A stretch of 59,748 bases of DNA from Candidatus Cryptobacteroides avicola (GCA_017695115.1 JADILV010000031.1:1-59748); one strand, 5' to 3'. Shown: positions 16,213-25,246, numbered from the stretch's first letter. The notes: generated by a model from the sequence alone, not told the origin. Made by a program: numbers and translations.

Positions 16213-17976
16213 TTATAATGATTTATTGAAATAATGGGTATGAAGCAGATGTTCTGCCTTTTCACTCAAAGGTTTCCCGAGGAATTCCTCATAAAGAGAC
16301 TTGATGTAAGGGTTCTCATGGGACTTGCGGAGAGTCTTGCCTGCGTCTTCCCTGTAAAGGGCGTTCGCTCTGGCGTACAATATCTCCGAATGCCCGTGAT
16401 GAAGCGGCTGCCCGCCTCCGCCGATGCAGCCTCCCGGACATGCCATGATCTCTATCGCATGATATTCATTGCGCCCGTGTCTGATGTCCTCCAGCAGGTG
16501 TCTTGCATTTCCGAGGCCGTGCGCTATACCGACTTTCAGTTCGAATCCGTCCAGATCGACTGTCGCCCTTCTGACTCCGTCCATTCCTCTGACAGCCTGG
16601 AAATTGACAGACTTGAGACTCTTGCCGGTATAAAGTTCGTAAACAGTCCTGAGGGCGGCCTCCATCACTCCTCCTGTTGCCCCGAAAATCACTCCTGCTC
16701 CTGTAGATGCGCCGAGCGGAAGGTCGAAATCCATATCCGGCAGCAGAGTGAAACTGATATTGGCCCTCTTGATGAGCCGCGCGAGCTCGCGTGTAGTGAT
16801 GGAATAGTCCACATCAGGGTTTCCATTCGTTTTGAATTCAGCCCTGTCGCACTCGTATTTCTTTGCAAGACAAGGCATTATGGACACGACCACCAGTTTT
16901 TCGCGAGGTATGCCCATCTTCTGCGCCCACCATGTCTTGGCTATAGAGCCGAACATCTGCTGCGGAGACCTTGCTGTCGAAGGGATATCGAGCAGATCAG
17001 GAAACTGATGCTCGAAGAAATTCACCCACGCCGGGCAGCATGATGTCAAGATAGGAAGCCGCACGCTCCTGTCTCCGTCCAGATATTTAGTAAGCCTGTC
17101 CAGTATCTCCGCTCCTTCCTCCATAATGGTAAGGTCCGCCGCGAAGTCAGTATCGAACACATAATCAAACCCCAGTTCACGGAGCGCGGCCACCATCTTG
17201 CCGGTCACCAGAGTCCCTGCCGGAAGTCCGAATTCCTCCCCTATCGCCGCCCTTACAGCCGGCGCCGTCTGGACTATCACCACCTTGTCAGGATCGGCAA
17301 GATCCTCGACCAGACGGTTGGTATGGTCCCTCTCTGTCAATGCCCCCACCGGGCATACGGCCACGCACTGGCCGCAATAGGTACATTCGCTCTCCGACAT
17401 CATCTTGTCGAAAGCAGGGGCGATGGTCGTGTTGAACCCTCTGCGTATTGCGCCGAGCGCACCGACGGTCTGCACCTCGTTGCAGACGCTCTCGCACCTG
17501 CGGCAGAAAATGCATTTGTCCATATTCCGGACAATCGATGCCGTCACCTCCCTCTTGCGCTGGGAAAGTTCGCCGCCGTTGAAAGGCATTTCCCTGATAT
17601 TGAAGCGGAGCGCCAGATTCTGCAGCTCGCAGTCCCCGGCCTTCGGACAGGTCAGGCACTCGTTGGGATGGTCGGACAGGATAAGCTCGGCGACTATCTT
17701 GCGGGCGTTCATCACCCTCAACGTGCTCGTACGCACCACCATATCCTGGGTACATCTGGTAGCGCAGGCCGGTGCCAGGTTCCTCCTCCCTTCTATCTCC
17801 ACGACGCAGATGCGGCATGATGCAGGGTTGTTCTTGATGCAGGTTCCCTTCAGGTCGATATGGCACAGGGTCGGGATGTCTATCCCGATTTTCTGCGCGG
17901 CCTCAAGTATGGTCGTACCCTCCGGGACGGTCACGAAATGATGGTCTATCTGGAGTGTTATCTGTTTTTCTTCCAT
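16213..17976 (-). CDS. hydA: [FeFe] hydrogenase catalytic subunit, NAD-linked (group A3-like)
   Basis: Cytoplasmic [FeFe] hydrogenase (587 aa). From the N-terminus: a [2Fe-2S] domain (Cys38, 46, 57 and 71 region), a His-Cys3 [4Fe-4S] site (His103, Cys107, 110, 116), two [4Fe-4S] ferredoxin clusters (CIFCRRCESVC near 155 and CTYCGQCVAVCP near 198), then the H-cluster domain with TSCCPAW (311), MPCLAKKYE (368) and ACPGGCIGGGGQP. All canonical H-cluster ligands are present. The frame is open further upstream to 18156, but the start at 17976 (MEEKQITLQI) avoids overlap with the upstream gene and fits the family. With NuoF- and NuoE-like partners it should couple NADH, and probably ferredoxin, to H2. 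Bifurcation is inferred from the gene set. Confidence 0.96.
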   Translation of the reverse strand: MEEKQITLQIDHHFVTVPEGTTILEAAQKIGIDIPTLCHIDLKGTCIKNNPASCRICVVEIEGRRNLAPACATRCTQDMVVRTSTLRVMNARKIVAELILSDHPNECLTCPKAGDCELQNLALRFNIREMPFNGGELSQRKREVTASIVRNMDKCIFCRRCESVCNEVQTVGALGAIRRGFNTTIAPAFDKMMSESECTYCGQCVAVCPVGALTERDHTNRLVEDLADPDKVVIVQTAPAVRAAIGEEFGLPAGTLVTGKMVAALRELGFDYVFDTDFAADLTIMEEGAEILDRLTKYLDGDRSVRLPILTSCCPAWVNFFEHQFPDLLDIPSTARSPQQMFGSIAKTWWAQKMGIPREKLVVVSIMPCLAKKYECDRAEFKTNGNPDVDYSITTRELARLIKRANISFTLLPDMDFDLPLGASTGAGVIFGATGGVMEAALRTVYELYTGKSLKSVNFQAVRGMDGVRRATVDLDGFELKVGIAHGLGNARHLLEDIRHGRNEYHAIEIMACPGGCIGGGGQPLHHGHSEILYARANALYREDAGKTLRKSHENPYIKSLYEEFLGKPLSEKAEHLLHTHYFNKSL

Positions 17977-18005
17977 TGTTCCGGTGTTTTGGTCAATAAT
18001 AGATA

Positions 18006-19913
18006 CTAATGAACTGATATTGCCTTGAACTTGCACCGCGCCATGCACATTCCGCATCTGATACATTTGGACGGATTGATGATGTGAGGCTTGCGGACAT
18101 CTCCCATAATGGCGTCCGCCGGGCAGTTCCTGGCACACAGATGGCAGCCGATACACAGTTTAGGATCAATGCTGTAGGTAAGCAGGGCCTTGCACTGCTT
18201 CGCCCGGCACTTGTGGTCGCGGACATGCTCCAGATATTCGTCATAGAAATGGTTCAATGTCGAAAGCACAGGATTCGGGGACGTCTGTCCCAGACCGCAC
18301 AGGGCAGTGTCCTTTATCACTTTCCCGAGGGTGGACAGAGTCTTGAGATCGTCTTCCGTTCCGCGGCCTTCCGTTATCTTGTTGAGAGTTTCCAGCAGCC
18401 GCTTGTTCCCTATCCGGCACGGGGTGCATTTCCCGCACGATTCCTCAACGGTGAAATCCAGATAGAACCTCGCCACCGAAACCATGCAGTCATCTTCGTC
18501 CATTACGATCATCCCGCCGGAACCCATCATCGAGCCTTCGGCCAGAAGGTTGTCAAAGTCGATAGGTATATCCAGATGCTTCTCTGTCAGGCATCCTCCG
18601 GAAGGGCCTCCGGTCTGGACGGCCTTGAATTTCTTCCCGCCTTTGATTCCTCCGCCGATCTCATAGATGACTTCGCGGAGGGTCGTGCCCATAGGGACTT
18701 CTATCAGGCCGACATTGTTGATTTTGCCGGCAAGGGCGAATACCTTGGTTCCTTTGGACTTTTCAGTACCGATGGAAGAGAACCAGTCTGCCCCGCGGGT
18801 GAGGATTACGGGAATGTTGGCGAATGTCTCGACATTGTTTACATTGGTCGGCTTCCCGAGATATCCCGATTCGGCCGGGAACGGAGGTTTCATGGTCGGT
18901 TCTCCCCTCTTTCCTTCCATCGAATGGATAAGGGCCGTCTCTTCTCCGCATACGAAAGCTCCTGCACCATAACGGATTTCAATATCGAAACAGAATCCCG
19001 TCCCGAGGATGTTCTCCCCCAGAAGGCCATATTCCCGGGCCTGTGCGATAGCGGTCTGCAGCCTGTGTATAGCCAGAGGATATTCGGCTCGGATGTACAC
19101 CAGGCCTTTTGATGAACCTATAGAATAGCCGCAAATGGCCATAGCCTCGACTATCGAATGCGGGTCGCCTTCCATGATGGAACGGTCCATGAATGCCCCC
19201 GGGTCACCTTCGTCGGCATTGCAGACAACATATTTGATGTCCGATACGCTTTTCCTGGCAAAGCCCCACTTGACTCCTGTCGGGAATCCTCCGCCTCCGC
19301 GGCCACGCAGTCCGGAACGTTTCACTTCGTCTATGACCTCTTCCGGAGTCCTGTTCAGAAGGCTGTCCGCCAGGGCTTTATAACCATCCCTTGCGATGTA
19401 TTCCTCTATGTTCTCCGGGTCGATGAATCCGCAGTTCCTCAGGGCAACGCGCTTCTGCTTGCGGTAGAAGTCCATATGTTTGGAGTCGCTGACATGCTGC
19501 CCGGACTTCGGGTCCAGGTACAGCAGCCTCTCGACTTTGCGCCCGGCTATGATATGTTCATTGACAATCTCCTGCGCGTCTTCAGGCTTTACCTGCGTGT
19601 AGAAAGTGTTGTCCGGTATTATCTTGACTACCGGGCCTTTTTCACAGAAGCCGAAACAGCCTGTGGTGACTATGTCGACCCTGTCCGAAAGTCCTTTTTC
19701 CTGAATCAGTTCCGAAATTTTTTCGCTGATAGCCTGGCTTGAGGATGCCTTGCAGCCTGTCCCTCCGCATATCAGCACCTGCATGTGCTCTGTCCCGATA
19801 TCCAGGCCACAGCACCGGCCGTCGGTAGCCTTGTCGCTCTGTTCCCTGAGCTGCAGTTTCTTCGCTGCCCTCTCCCTGACGGTCTTCAGATCCCCGATGG
19901 TGAGTATTTTCAT
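18006..19913 (-). CDS. hydB: NuoF-like NADH/FMN subunit of [FeFe] hydrogenase
   Basis: Flavoprotein subunit (635 aa) that oxidises or reduces NAD(H). An N-terminal [2Fe-2S] thioredoxin-like domain (ICGGTGCKASSSQ, TGCFGFCEKGP) precedes the NuoF core with GLRGRGGGGFPTGVKW (FMN/NADH site) and ESCGKCTPCRIGNKRLLE ([4Fe-4S]). The C-terminus adds two [4Fe-4S] motifs, CIGCHLCARNCPADAI and CIRCGMCMARCKFKAI. This architecture matches HydB/HndC and differs from respiratory NuoF, which lacks the extra domains. It is the first gene of the operon, 29 bases before hydA. A promoter is seen at 19984-20014 on the minus strand. Confidence 0.95.
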   Translation of the reverse strand: MKILTIGDLKTVRERAAKKLQLREQSDKATDGRCCGLDIGTEHMQVLICGGTGCKASSSQAISEKISELIQEKGLSDRVDIVTTGCFGFCEKGPVVKIIPDNTFYTQVKPEDAQEIVNEHIIAGRKVERLLYLDPKSGQHVSDSKHMDFYRKQKRVALRNCGFIDPENIEEYIARDGYKALADSLLNRTPEEVIDEVKRSGLRGRGGGGFPTGVKWGFARKSVSDIKYVVCNADEGDPGAFMDRSIMEGDPHSIVEAMAICGYSIGSSKGLVYIRAEYPLAIHRLQTAIAQAREYGLLGENILGTGFCFDIEIRYGAGAFVCGEETALIHSMEGKRGEPTMKPPFPAESGYLGKPTNVNNVETFANIPVILTRGADWFSSIGTEKSKGTKVFALAGKINNVGLIEVPMGTTLREVIYEIGGGIKGGKKFKAVQTGGPSGGCLTEKHLDIPIDFDNLLAEGSMMGSGGMIVMDEDDCMVSVARFYLDFTVEESCGKCTPCRIGNKRLLETLNKITEGRGTEDDLKTLSTLGKVIKDTALCGLGQTSPNPVLSTLNHFYDEYLEHVRDHKCRAKQCKALLTYSIDPKLCIGCHLCARNCPADAIMGDVRKPHIINPSKCIRCGMCMARCKFKAISVH

Positions 19914-19983
19914 ATTTCAAAGATTGAGGATTATTGGTTACGGTTAGTATAATTTGCGATTTGTAATCTTTTCAGGCCGGAAA

Positions 19984-20014
19984 CAAAGATATGAAAAGGA
20001 TATTGAAAATACAA
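19984..20014 (-). promoter_or_regulatory. Promoter of the hydrogenase structural operon
   Basis: On the minus strand TATCTTTG (complement of 19984-19991) is preceded by TTGT at 20011-20014 with 19 bases between, close to TTTG-N19-TAnnTTTG. Transcription should begin about 65 bases before the hydB start. No obvious operator dyad is seen. Confidence 0.6.
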
Positions 20015-20193
20015 TGTTACAATCTTTTATTTTTTCAGGTCGGTACAGAACAACGGGACATACTGTGGCACTCCGCCGGTCCTTCCCGCGCTGCGGGCCC
20101 TTTGTCGCGATAATTGATTAATTTTGCCCGGACAAACACTGATGGCCGGACTTGAGGCCAATCAAGACCACTGAACGAAATCGCAAATCGACA

Positions 20194-20853
20194 ATGGAAA
20201 GCATAATCGTCAGCCCTGGAAGCAAGGAGGAGAAATACCGCACACTGATTCCGCAGGTCAGGGCTCTGCTGGAAGGAGAGACGGACATGGTGGCCCGCAT
20301 GGCGAATGCGGCGGCAGCCATACAGGAGACATTCGGGTTCCTGTGGACAGGGTTTTACCGCGTGGTGAAGAAGCCTGGCAGACCGGACAGTAACGTAGAA
20401 GCATCGGAACGAACGGATGTAGAAACAGGACAGAAAGACCTCGACAGCCACGAAGAATCTTGTGAACTTATCGTAGGACCGTTCCAGGGACCGGTAGCGT
20501 GCTCAAGGATAGCATTCGGGAAAGGAGTATGCGGAAGTGCGTGGAAAGAGGCCCGGACACTTGCCGTACCTGATGTCGAGCTGTTTCCGGGTCACATAAG
20601 GTGCAGTTCCGCTGCCCGGTCAGAAATTGTCGTGCCGATGTTCCGGAACATTGGTACGATGGAAAACAGCATCAGTTCGGACACCGGCAACTCACCGGAT
20701 ACCGGTGCCGCCTGCACCCACCGGTCCTGGCAGGACGTAACGGCGGTCCTGGATATAGACAGCGTCAGCCCCGGGACTTTCGACGGGACTGACGCCATAT
20801 ATCTTGAAAAAATATGCGGGATTGTAGGCAACTACCTGCTTCCGTCCGTCTGA
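20194..20853 (+). CDS. msrC: Free methionine-(R)-sulfoxide reductase (GAF domain) with two insertions
   Basis: GAF-domain fRMsr (219 aa) that reduces free L-methionine-(R)-sulfoxide, an oxidative-stress repair function. The three conserved cysteines are Cys103 (VACSRIAFGKG), Cys113 (GVCGSAW) and Cys137 (FPGHIRCSS), with the usual LAVPDVELFPGHI. The protein is longer than the roughly 160-residue family norm because of hydrophilic insertions at about 58-88 and 153-180. Both are rich in Ser, Thr, Asp and Asn and look like flexible surface loops. A -7 sequence, TAATTTTG, is at 20119-20126. The start at 20194 (MESIIVSPGS) is preferred over 20152. Its 3' end overlaps the convergent membrane-protein gene by 22 bp. 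Confidence 0.86.
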   Translation: MESIIVSPGSKEEKYRTLIPQVRALLEGETDMVARMANAAAAIQETFGFLWTGFYRVVKKPGRPDSNVEASERTDVETGQKDLDSHEESCELIVGPFQGPVACSRIAFGKGVCGSAWKEARTLAVPDVELFPGHIRCSSAARSEIVVPMFRNIGTMENSISSDTGNSPDTGAACTHRSWQDVTAVLDIDSVSPGTFDGTDAIYLEKICGIVGNYLLPSV

Positions 20854-21824
20854 GACGGTGTCTTTCTGTGCGCAGCCTTGACTATGAAGAACACGGCAAG
20901 GGCTATGAAACACACCAGGATGGAAATCATCTCCACCTTATGGTTCATCGGGTCCACCCAGAACTCCTTCAGCAGCTCATTCCTTGAGAACACCTCGATG
21001 AAGGTCCAGAAAATGACCACAGTGGAAATCGCCATACGGATATTGGCTCCCCATGCGCCGAGTTTCAGCTGATACCTGAACATGAAAACTGACCCCACAA
21101 GGCAGATGATTGAAAGCGCCAGTGTCACAGGATGGCTGTCCCCAAGAAATACAGGGTCATATACGAACATCAGAGCCAGGTACAGTGTCCACATCATCAC
21201 GTTCAGTTCGAGGAAAGTGGTGATAGAAGCATGGTGCGACATGGAATGAGGCACAATCTCCTCCCTCCTTCCACGGAACAGCACTTTCTGCAGCCAGTTG
21301 AAAGCATGACAGCCCGAACGGGTATTGAAAAGATACAGTACCATGAACATCATCCAGATGCCGAAAGTCGCGGGCATTATCAGATATTCCGGACGGGAAC
21401 CAGTCAGACTTTTCAGTTGCTCTACCGTCATATCCTTGATATTCACGCCGTTGATAAAAGTCTCATTGGAGACGCCTATGCCATTCAGATATTCGGTAAC
21501 GGTGGAGACTGTCCCCGACCCTACCAGGTCATAATGCACTCCGTAACGTGCTGCGTAATAAGCGAAAAGGAATTCCACCCAGCCTGTCCAGAACAGCAGG
21601 CCACCGAAGAGCCCCCACAGGGTCTGTTTCGTATCCCCTTTGACGAACACCCCGAAAATCACCATCGCAAGTCCGACCGCCCCCATGGCAAACGCCGAAT
21701 AGTGCAGTACCGTCGCAGACATGGTTGACTCCATTATTTTCATCAGGGCATGTCCCAAAGGCATTGTAAACAACACCAGGAAAAATGAAGCAACGGTTTT
21801 CCCCCAATACTTTTTCTGTTCCAT
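20832..21824 (-). CDS. Uncharacterised multi-pass membrane protein
   Basis: I do not recognise a functional family. The 330 aa show about eight hydrophobic helices: near residues 8-28, 40-62, 68-92, 148-168, 203-224, 235-256, 262-280 and 300-320. The loop between helices 3 and 4 is long and likely periplasmic, with the segment VNIKDMTVEQLKSLTGSRPE. The cytoplasmic-looking segment GRREEIVPHSMSHHASITT contains several histidines. The helix 3 region (GGLLFWTGWVEFLFAYYAARYG) is rich in aromatics. It ends inside the 3' end of the fRMsr gene on the other strand and lies just downstream of the DUF6624 gene (27 bases), so those two may be co-transcribed. Confidence 0.75.
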   Translation of the reverse strand: MEQKKYWGKTVASFFLVLFTMPLGHALMKIMESTMSATVLHYSAFAMGAVGLAMVIFGVFVKGDTKQTLWGLFGGLLFWTGWVEFLFAYYAARYGVHYDLVGSGTVSTVTEYLNGIGVSNETFINGVNIKDMTVEQLKSLTGSRPEYLIMPATFGIWMMFMVLYLFNTRSGCHAFNWLQKVLFRGRREEIVPHSMSHHASITTFLELNVMMWTLYLALMFVYDPVFLGDSHPVTLALSIICLVGSVFMFRYQLKLGAWGANIRMAISTVVIFWTFIEVFSRNELLKEFWVDPMNHKVEMISILVCFIALAVFFIVKAAHRKTPSQTDGSR

Positions 21825-21851
21825 ATCATCAAATTTTTCAAAAAAACGCCG

Positions 21852-22547
21852 CTATTTCTCTACCATAATCATAGGATTCTGTTTCTGAATTTTCCGTATT
21901 TTCTTGACTGTCAAATTTTTATCATAAACAAGATCCATACCTGACGCAACCTTGAATTCAGGAATCCAATCCTCGATGCCCTCCAGTCCGACAGAAGAGC
22001 GGCGGCTGTCAAGGTTTTCCGGATCTTCTACAGGCCAGACATACGCTGTCGTCTGATCTCCGTTGCCTACGGCTATATTCTGTGTCCCATAGATCTGACG
22101 TTTGCCTTCTCTCATCAATATCCTGTCCTGCAGAGTGGCCGCATCGCTTGCGCTCATCTTTCCGCTTTCCGCCGCTTCTTCTATAAGAGGGAAATATTTT
22201 TTCTGGGCTGCCAGCTCCGCATGGTCGACCACAAGGAAAATCGCGCTGTATGCAGAATCCGAAAGATGGTCCGGAATGCCACAGGAATCCAGGATTGAAA
22301 ATACGGTTTCCTGATTGGTCCGGTCCTGCGCATCTATCTGCATATTCAATGCTACGACACGCTCCACGTCTCCCCTGCCAAGAGCATCCATGATTTCCAC
22401 ACGCAGTCTCTGGTCATCAGTGCGGATACTGCAGAGAAGGGAATCCAGATTACGTACCGGGAAGCCGTCCTGCACTTCCTGTGCGGAAACACTGCCGCAA
22501 CAAAGGCATCCTGCCATCACTGCTGCAGCGGAAATGAATCTTTTCAT
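21852..22547 (-). CDS. Exported DUF6624-like protein
   Basis: Secreted or periplasmic protein (231 aa) with a signal peptide (MKRFISAAAVMAGCLCCGSV, cleavage near AQ at 22-23). The mature part has the DUF6624 pattern: DQRLR, a run ending QTVF-like with SILDSCGIP, then FLVVDHAELAAQKKYFPLIEEA, LQDRILMREGKRQIYGTQ. The function of this family is unknown. The frame is open to 22619, but only the start at 22547 gives an N-terminal signal sequence. Two cysteines within the signal region (GCLCCG) could allow a lipoprotein, but no good lipobox is seen. It lies divergent from argB. Confidence 0.72.
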   Translation of the reverse strand: MKRFISAAAVMAGCLCCGSVSAQEVQDGFPVRNLDSLLCSIRTDDQRLRVEIMDALGRGDVERVVALNMQIDAQDRTNQETVFSILDSCGIPDHLSDSAYSAIFLVVDHAELAAQKKYFPLIEEAAESGKMSASDAATLQDRILMREGKRQIYGTQNIAVGNGDQTTAYVWPVEDPENLDSRRSSVGLEGIEDWIPEFKVASGMDLVYDKNLTVKKIRKIQKQNPMIMVEK

Positions 22548-22651
22548 AAAATTCGGAACAATTGGTTTTGAAGCCAAAAATAGGAATTTTTGACAAGACA
22601 ATAAAAAATTGTCGTACATTCGCTGACTGAATGAAAAACCGGACAGGAAAG

Positions 22652-23539
22652 ATGAAGATAGAAGTGGTCAAAATAGGCGGGAATGTAGTTGAAAACGAGG
22701 AACTTCTACAGAATTTCGCCTCTGATTTCACCTCCCTCGGAGGCAACATGATTCTGGTACACGGAGGAGGAGTGATGGCAAGCGGCCTTCAGAAAAGGCT
22801 CGGAATAGAGCCTGTAATGATAGCAGGGAGAAGAGTCACCGATGCCCGGACGCTCGAAATAGTGACGATGGTATATGCAGGATGGTGCAACAAACATGTC
22901 ACAGCCACCCTACAGAAATACGGCTGCAATGCTCTGGGGCTTTGCGGCGCGGACGGGAAAGCCATACTGGCTGCCAGGAGACCTCCGGTCAAAGTAGCCT
23001 TAACCGGAGAGGCGGAAATCCGGGAGGTAGACTACGGATTTGCAGGTGACATATCCCCTGAAGGGGTGAACGTGCCTCTGTTTGAATCGTTCCTGAACCG
23101 GAAGATAATGCCTGTATTGTGTGCCATAACGTACGACGGAAACGGCAATCTTCTGAATACCAATGCCGACAGCGTCGCATCTGCTGTCGCAGAAGCCCTT
23201 GCCGGTGCAGGCCATGAAACCGTACTTACATATTGCTTCGAAAAGAAAGGCGTACTCGAAGACAAGAATGACCCTGACAGTGTCATCCCGGAAATCACAC
23301 CTGAATATTATGAGACCCTCAAATCCGAAGGACGCGTCGCGGACGGGATGATACCCAAACTCGACAACGCTTTCAAGGCACTCGCAAACGGAGTGTCAAA
23401 AGTAGTGATCAGGAGTGCAACGGATCTGGGGAACCCGACCGGAACCTCCATCATCATGTCCACAGGGAACAACATTCCGGACCGGACGGCAGGACTTTCC
23501 GGATCCGATCAGGAAAGCGGAAAATCCGTAACAGCATGA
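22652..23539 (+). CDS. argB: Acetylglutamate (or N-succinylglutamate) kinase
   Basis: Amino-acid-kinase-fold enzyme (295 aa) that phosphorylates the N-acylated glutamate in arginine synthesis. The nucleotide and substrate glycine loops are visible as VVKIGGNVVENEEL and LVHGGGVMASGL, with RRVTDARTLE and, near the end, GRVADGMIPKL and SATDLGNPTGTSI. The start at 22652 is favoured because AGGAAAG precedes it; an in-frame ATG at 22631 is the alternative. It opens an operon with an ArgE-like deacylase, MgsA and ArgH. Some Bacteroidetes use succinylated intermediates in this pathway, so the true acyl group is uncertain. Confidence 0.9.
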   Translation: MKIEVVKIGGNVVENEELLQNFASDFTSLGGNMILVHGGGVMASGLQKRLGIEPVMIAGRRVTDARTLEIVTMVYAGWCNKHVTATLQKYGCNALGLCGADGKAILAARRPPVKVALTGEAEIREVDYGFAGDISPEGVNVPLFESFLNRKIMPVLCAITYDGNGNLLNTNADSVASAVAEALAGAGHETVLTYCFEKKGVLEDKNDPDSVIPEITPEYYETLKSEGRVADGMIPKLDNAFKALANGVSKVVIRSATDLGNPTGTSIIMSTGNNIPDRTAGLSGSDQESGKSVTA

Positions 23540-23549
23540 GAGCCAAACG

Positions 23550-24779
23550 ATGGACCAGACGAAAAAATACATACATGAATCTGTCCGGCTGCTGAAGGAA
23601 ATGATAGCCATACCTTCTCTTTCATTCCATGAAGACGAGGTATGCAGCCATATATGCTCCTTTCTGGACAGTTGCGGAATCATACATTACAGGGAAAAGA
23701 ACAATATAATCGCACTGAACAGGCATTTTGACCCGACTCATAAAAGCCTGATGCTCAATGCTCACATCGATACCGTTCCGCCTGGAACGGAATACTCGTT
23801 CGACCCGTACGAGCCTGATTACAGTGCGGCAGCCGAAACAATCCCTGCAGATCCGGCAAAAAAGGGTGCCGTATCGCATGAATACCCGGAAACGGGCCAC
23901 GGTTTCATCTGCGGTCTGGGCAGCAACGATGACGGAGCCTCAGTTGTCTCGATGATTGCGGCATTCCGGCATTTCTATGACGAGCGGCTTCCTGTCAACC
24001 TCATACTTGTACTGTCATCCGAAGAAGAACGGTCCGGAAAAAACGGAATGGACCGGATATGGCTCAGATTCCCGACGATAATCGCAGAAGCATTCCATCT
24101 TATGACACCGGCCGGCAATCCGGAATTCTACATTCACGAAGGCCGGAGCGAAAGTTGCAGATATCCTCAGTGGGCGATAGTCGGAGAGCCTACAGGAATG
24201 GCTGCGGCGACTTCCGAACGCGGTCTTCTGGTAATTGACGCAGTGGCAGAAGGAGTCAGCGGACACGCCGCAAGGAACGAAGGGATCAATGCGATAGACA
24301 TCGCCGTAGACGACATAACAAAGCTGCATGGCCATGTTTTCCATAAAGTATCCACGTCAATGGGCCAAGTAAATATGAATGTAACGCAGATAAATGCCGG
24401 CTCGGCACACAATGTCATCCCTGACAGATGCGAATTCGTCATAGACATCCGGCCTACGGAAAGATACTCCAACAAAGAAATCCTCAACGAACTGCAGTCT
24501 ATATGCAAAAGCCGCCTGACAGCGAGGAACCTCCATAACAGATCTTCTGCCACTCCGGCAAAATCCCCTCTTTTGGAATGTATCAAATCTATGGGTATCA
24601 GCACATTCTCATCACCGACCACATCCGACTGGATGCGGATCAACTGTGAGGCAATAAAAATGGGGCCGGGAGATTCCCGCAGATCCCACAAAAAGGATGA
24701 ATTCGTGTATATCAGCGAAATAGAGAATGCCGTTGGCACATATATTGAATTTATTAAAAGATTTTGCAACAATTATTAA
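23550..24779 (+). CDS. argE: M20-family deacylase of arginine synthesis (ArgE-like)
   Basis: Zinc-dependent M20 peptidase-family enzyme (409 aa). Metal-binding motifs are LNAHIDTVPP, with the GLGSNDDGASVVS aspartate, and LILVLSSEEERSG carrying the catalytic and metal glutamates. The dimerisation domain follows (GLLVIDAVAEGVSGHAARNEG). In this operon it most likely removes the acyl group from acetyl- or succinyl-ornithine or from the corresponding citrulline. It starts 10 bases after argB. The protein also resembles the DapE/ArgE superfamily generally, and the operon context decides the call. Confidence 0.83.
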   Translation: MDQTKKYIHESVRLLKEMIAIPSLSFHEDEVCSHICSFLDSCGIIHYREKNNIIALNRHFDPTHKSLMLNAHIDTVPPGTEYSFDPYEPDYSAAAETIPADPAKKGAVSHEYPETGHGFICGLGSNDDGASVVSMIAAFRHFYDERLPVNLILVLSSEEERSGKNGMDRIWLRFPTIIAEAFHLMTPAGNPEFYIHEGRSESCRYPQWAIVGEPTGMAAATSERGLLVIDAVAEGVSGHAARNEGINAIDIAVDDITKLHGHVFHKVSTSMGQVNMNVTQINAGSAHNVIPDRCEFVIDIRPTERYSNKEILNELQSICKSRLTARNLHNRSSATPAKSPLLECIKSMGISTFSSPTTSDWMRINCEAIKMGPGDSRRSHKKDEFVYISEIENAVGTYIEFIKRFCNNY

Positions 24780-24790
24780 TAAGGAAAACC

Positions 24791-25246
24791 ATGATAAAAA
24801 ATATCGCACTTGTCGCCCATGACGCCAGAAAAGCAGAATTGGTCGACTGGGTAAGATTCAATGCGGGCTCGCTCGAGTATTGTACTTTATATTGCACAGG
24901 AACGACCGGACGTCTTATCGGAGAAGCATTGTCCGATGTTCTCGGGGAAAGGAAACCGGAAGTCCACTGCCTGCTGAGCGGTCCGCTCGGCGGAGATGCG
25001 CAGATAGGAGCCATGATCGCAGAAGGGAAAGTGGACATGCTCGTCTTCTTCTGCGACAACCTCATCATGCAGGGACATCAGAACGATGTAATGAGTCTTG
25101 TGCGTCTGGCATCGCTTTACAATGTACCTTTTGCCACGAACAGAAGCACGGCGGATTTCATCATATCCTCCCCGCTTTACAAAAGCGACACTTATGAGAG
25201 GATCATACCTAAGGCTATAGAAAATTACAAGAACAGGAAACTCTAA
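24791..25246 (+). CDS. mgsA: Methylglyoxal synthase
   Basis: Cytoplasmic lyase (151 aa) that converts dihydroxyacetone phosphate to methylglyoxal and phosphate, bypassing lower glycolysis when phosphate is short. Motifs match the family: VAHDARKAELVDW (His-Asp near residue 10), CTGTTGRLIGEA, SGPLGGDAQIGAMIAEGKVD with the catalytic Asp, and GHQNDVMSLVRLASLYNVPF followed by ATNRSTADF. The start at 24791 is chosen because the longer frame lacks family similarity. The gene sits inside the arginine operon, 11 bases after argE, and its TAA stop overlaps the argH ATG by one base (TAATG), so it is translationally coupled to argH. Confidence 0.94.
   Translation: MIKNIALVAHDARKAELVDWVRFNAGSLEYCTLYCTGTTGRLIGEALSDVLGERKPEVHCLLSGPLGGDAQIGAMIAEGKVDMLVFFCDNLIMQGHQNDVMSLVRLASLYNVPFATNRSTADFIISSPLYKSDTYERIIPKAIENYKNRKL

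Noticed and set aside
17977..18156. Extended N-terminus of HydA from the open frame
   Set aside because: The first 60 codons overlap the NuoF-like gene out of frame and lack similarity to HydA; the MEEKQITLQI start fits the family.
19914..20193. Riboswitch or tRNA between the hydrogenase operon and fRMsr
   Set aside because: No conserved aptamer or cloverleaf pattern is visible; the segment is explained by two divergent promoters.
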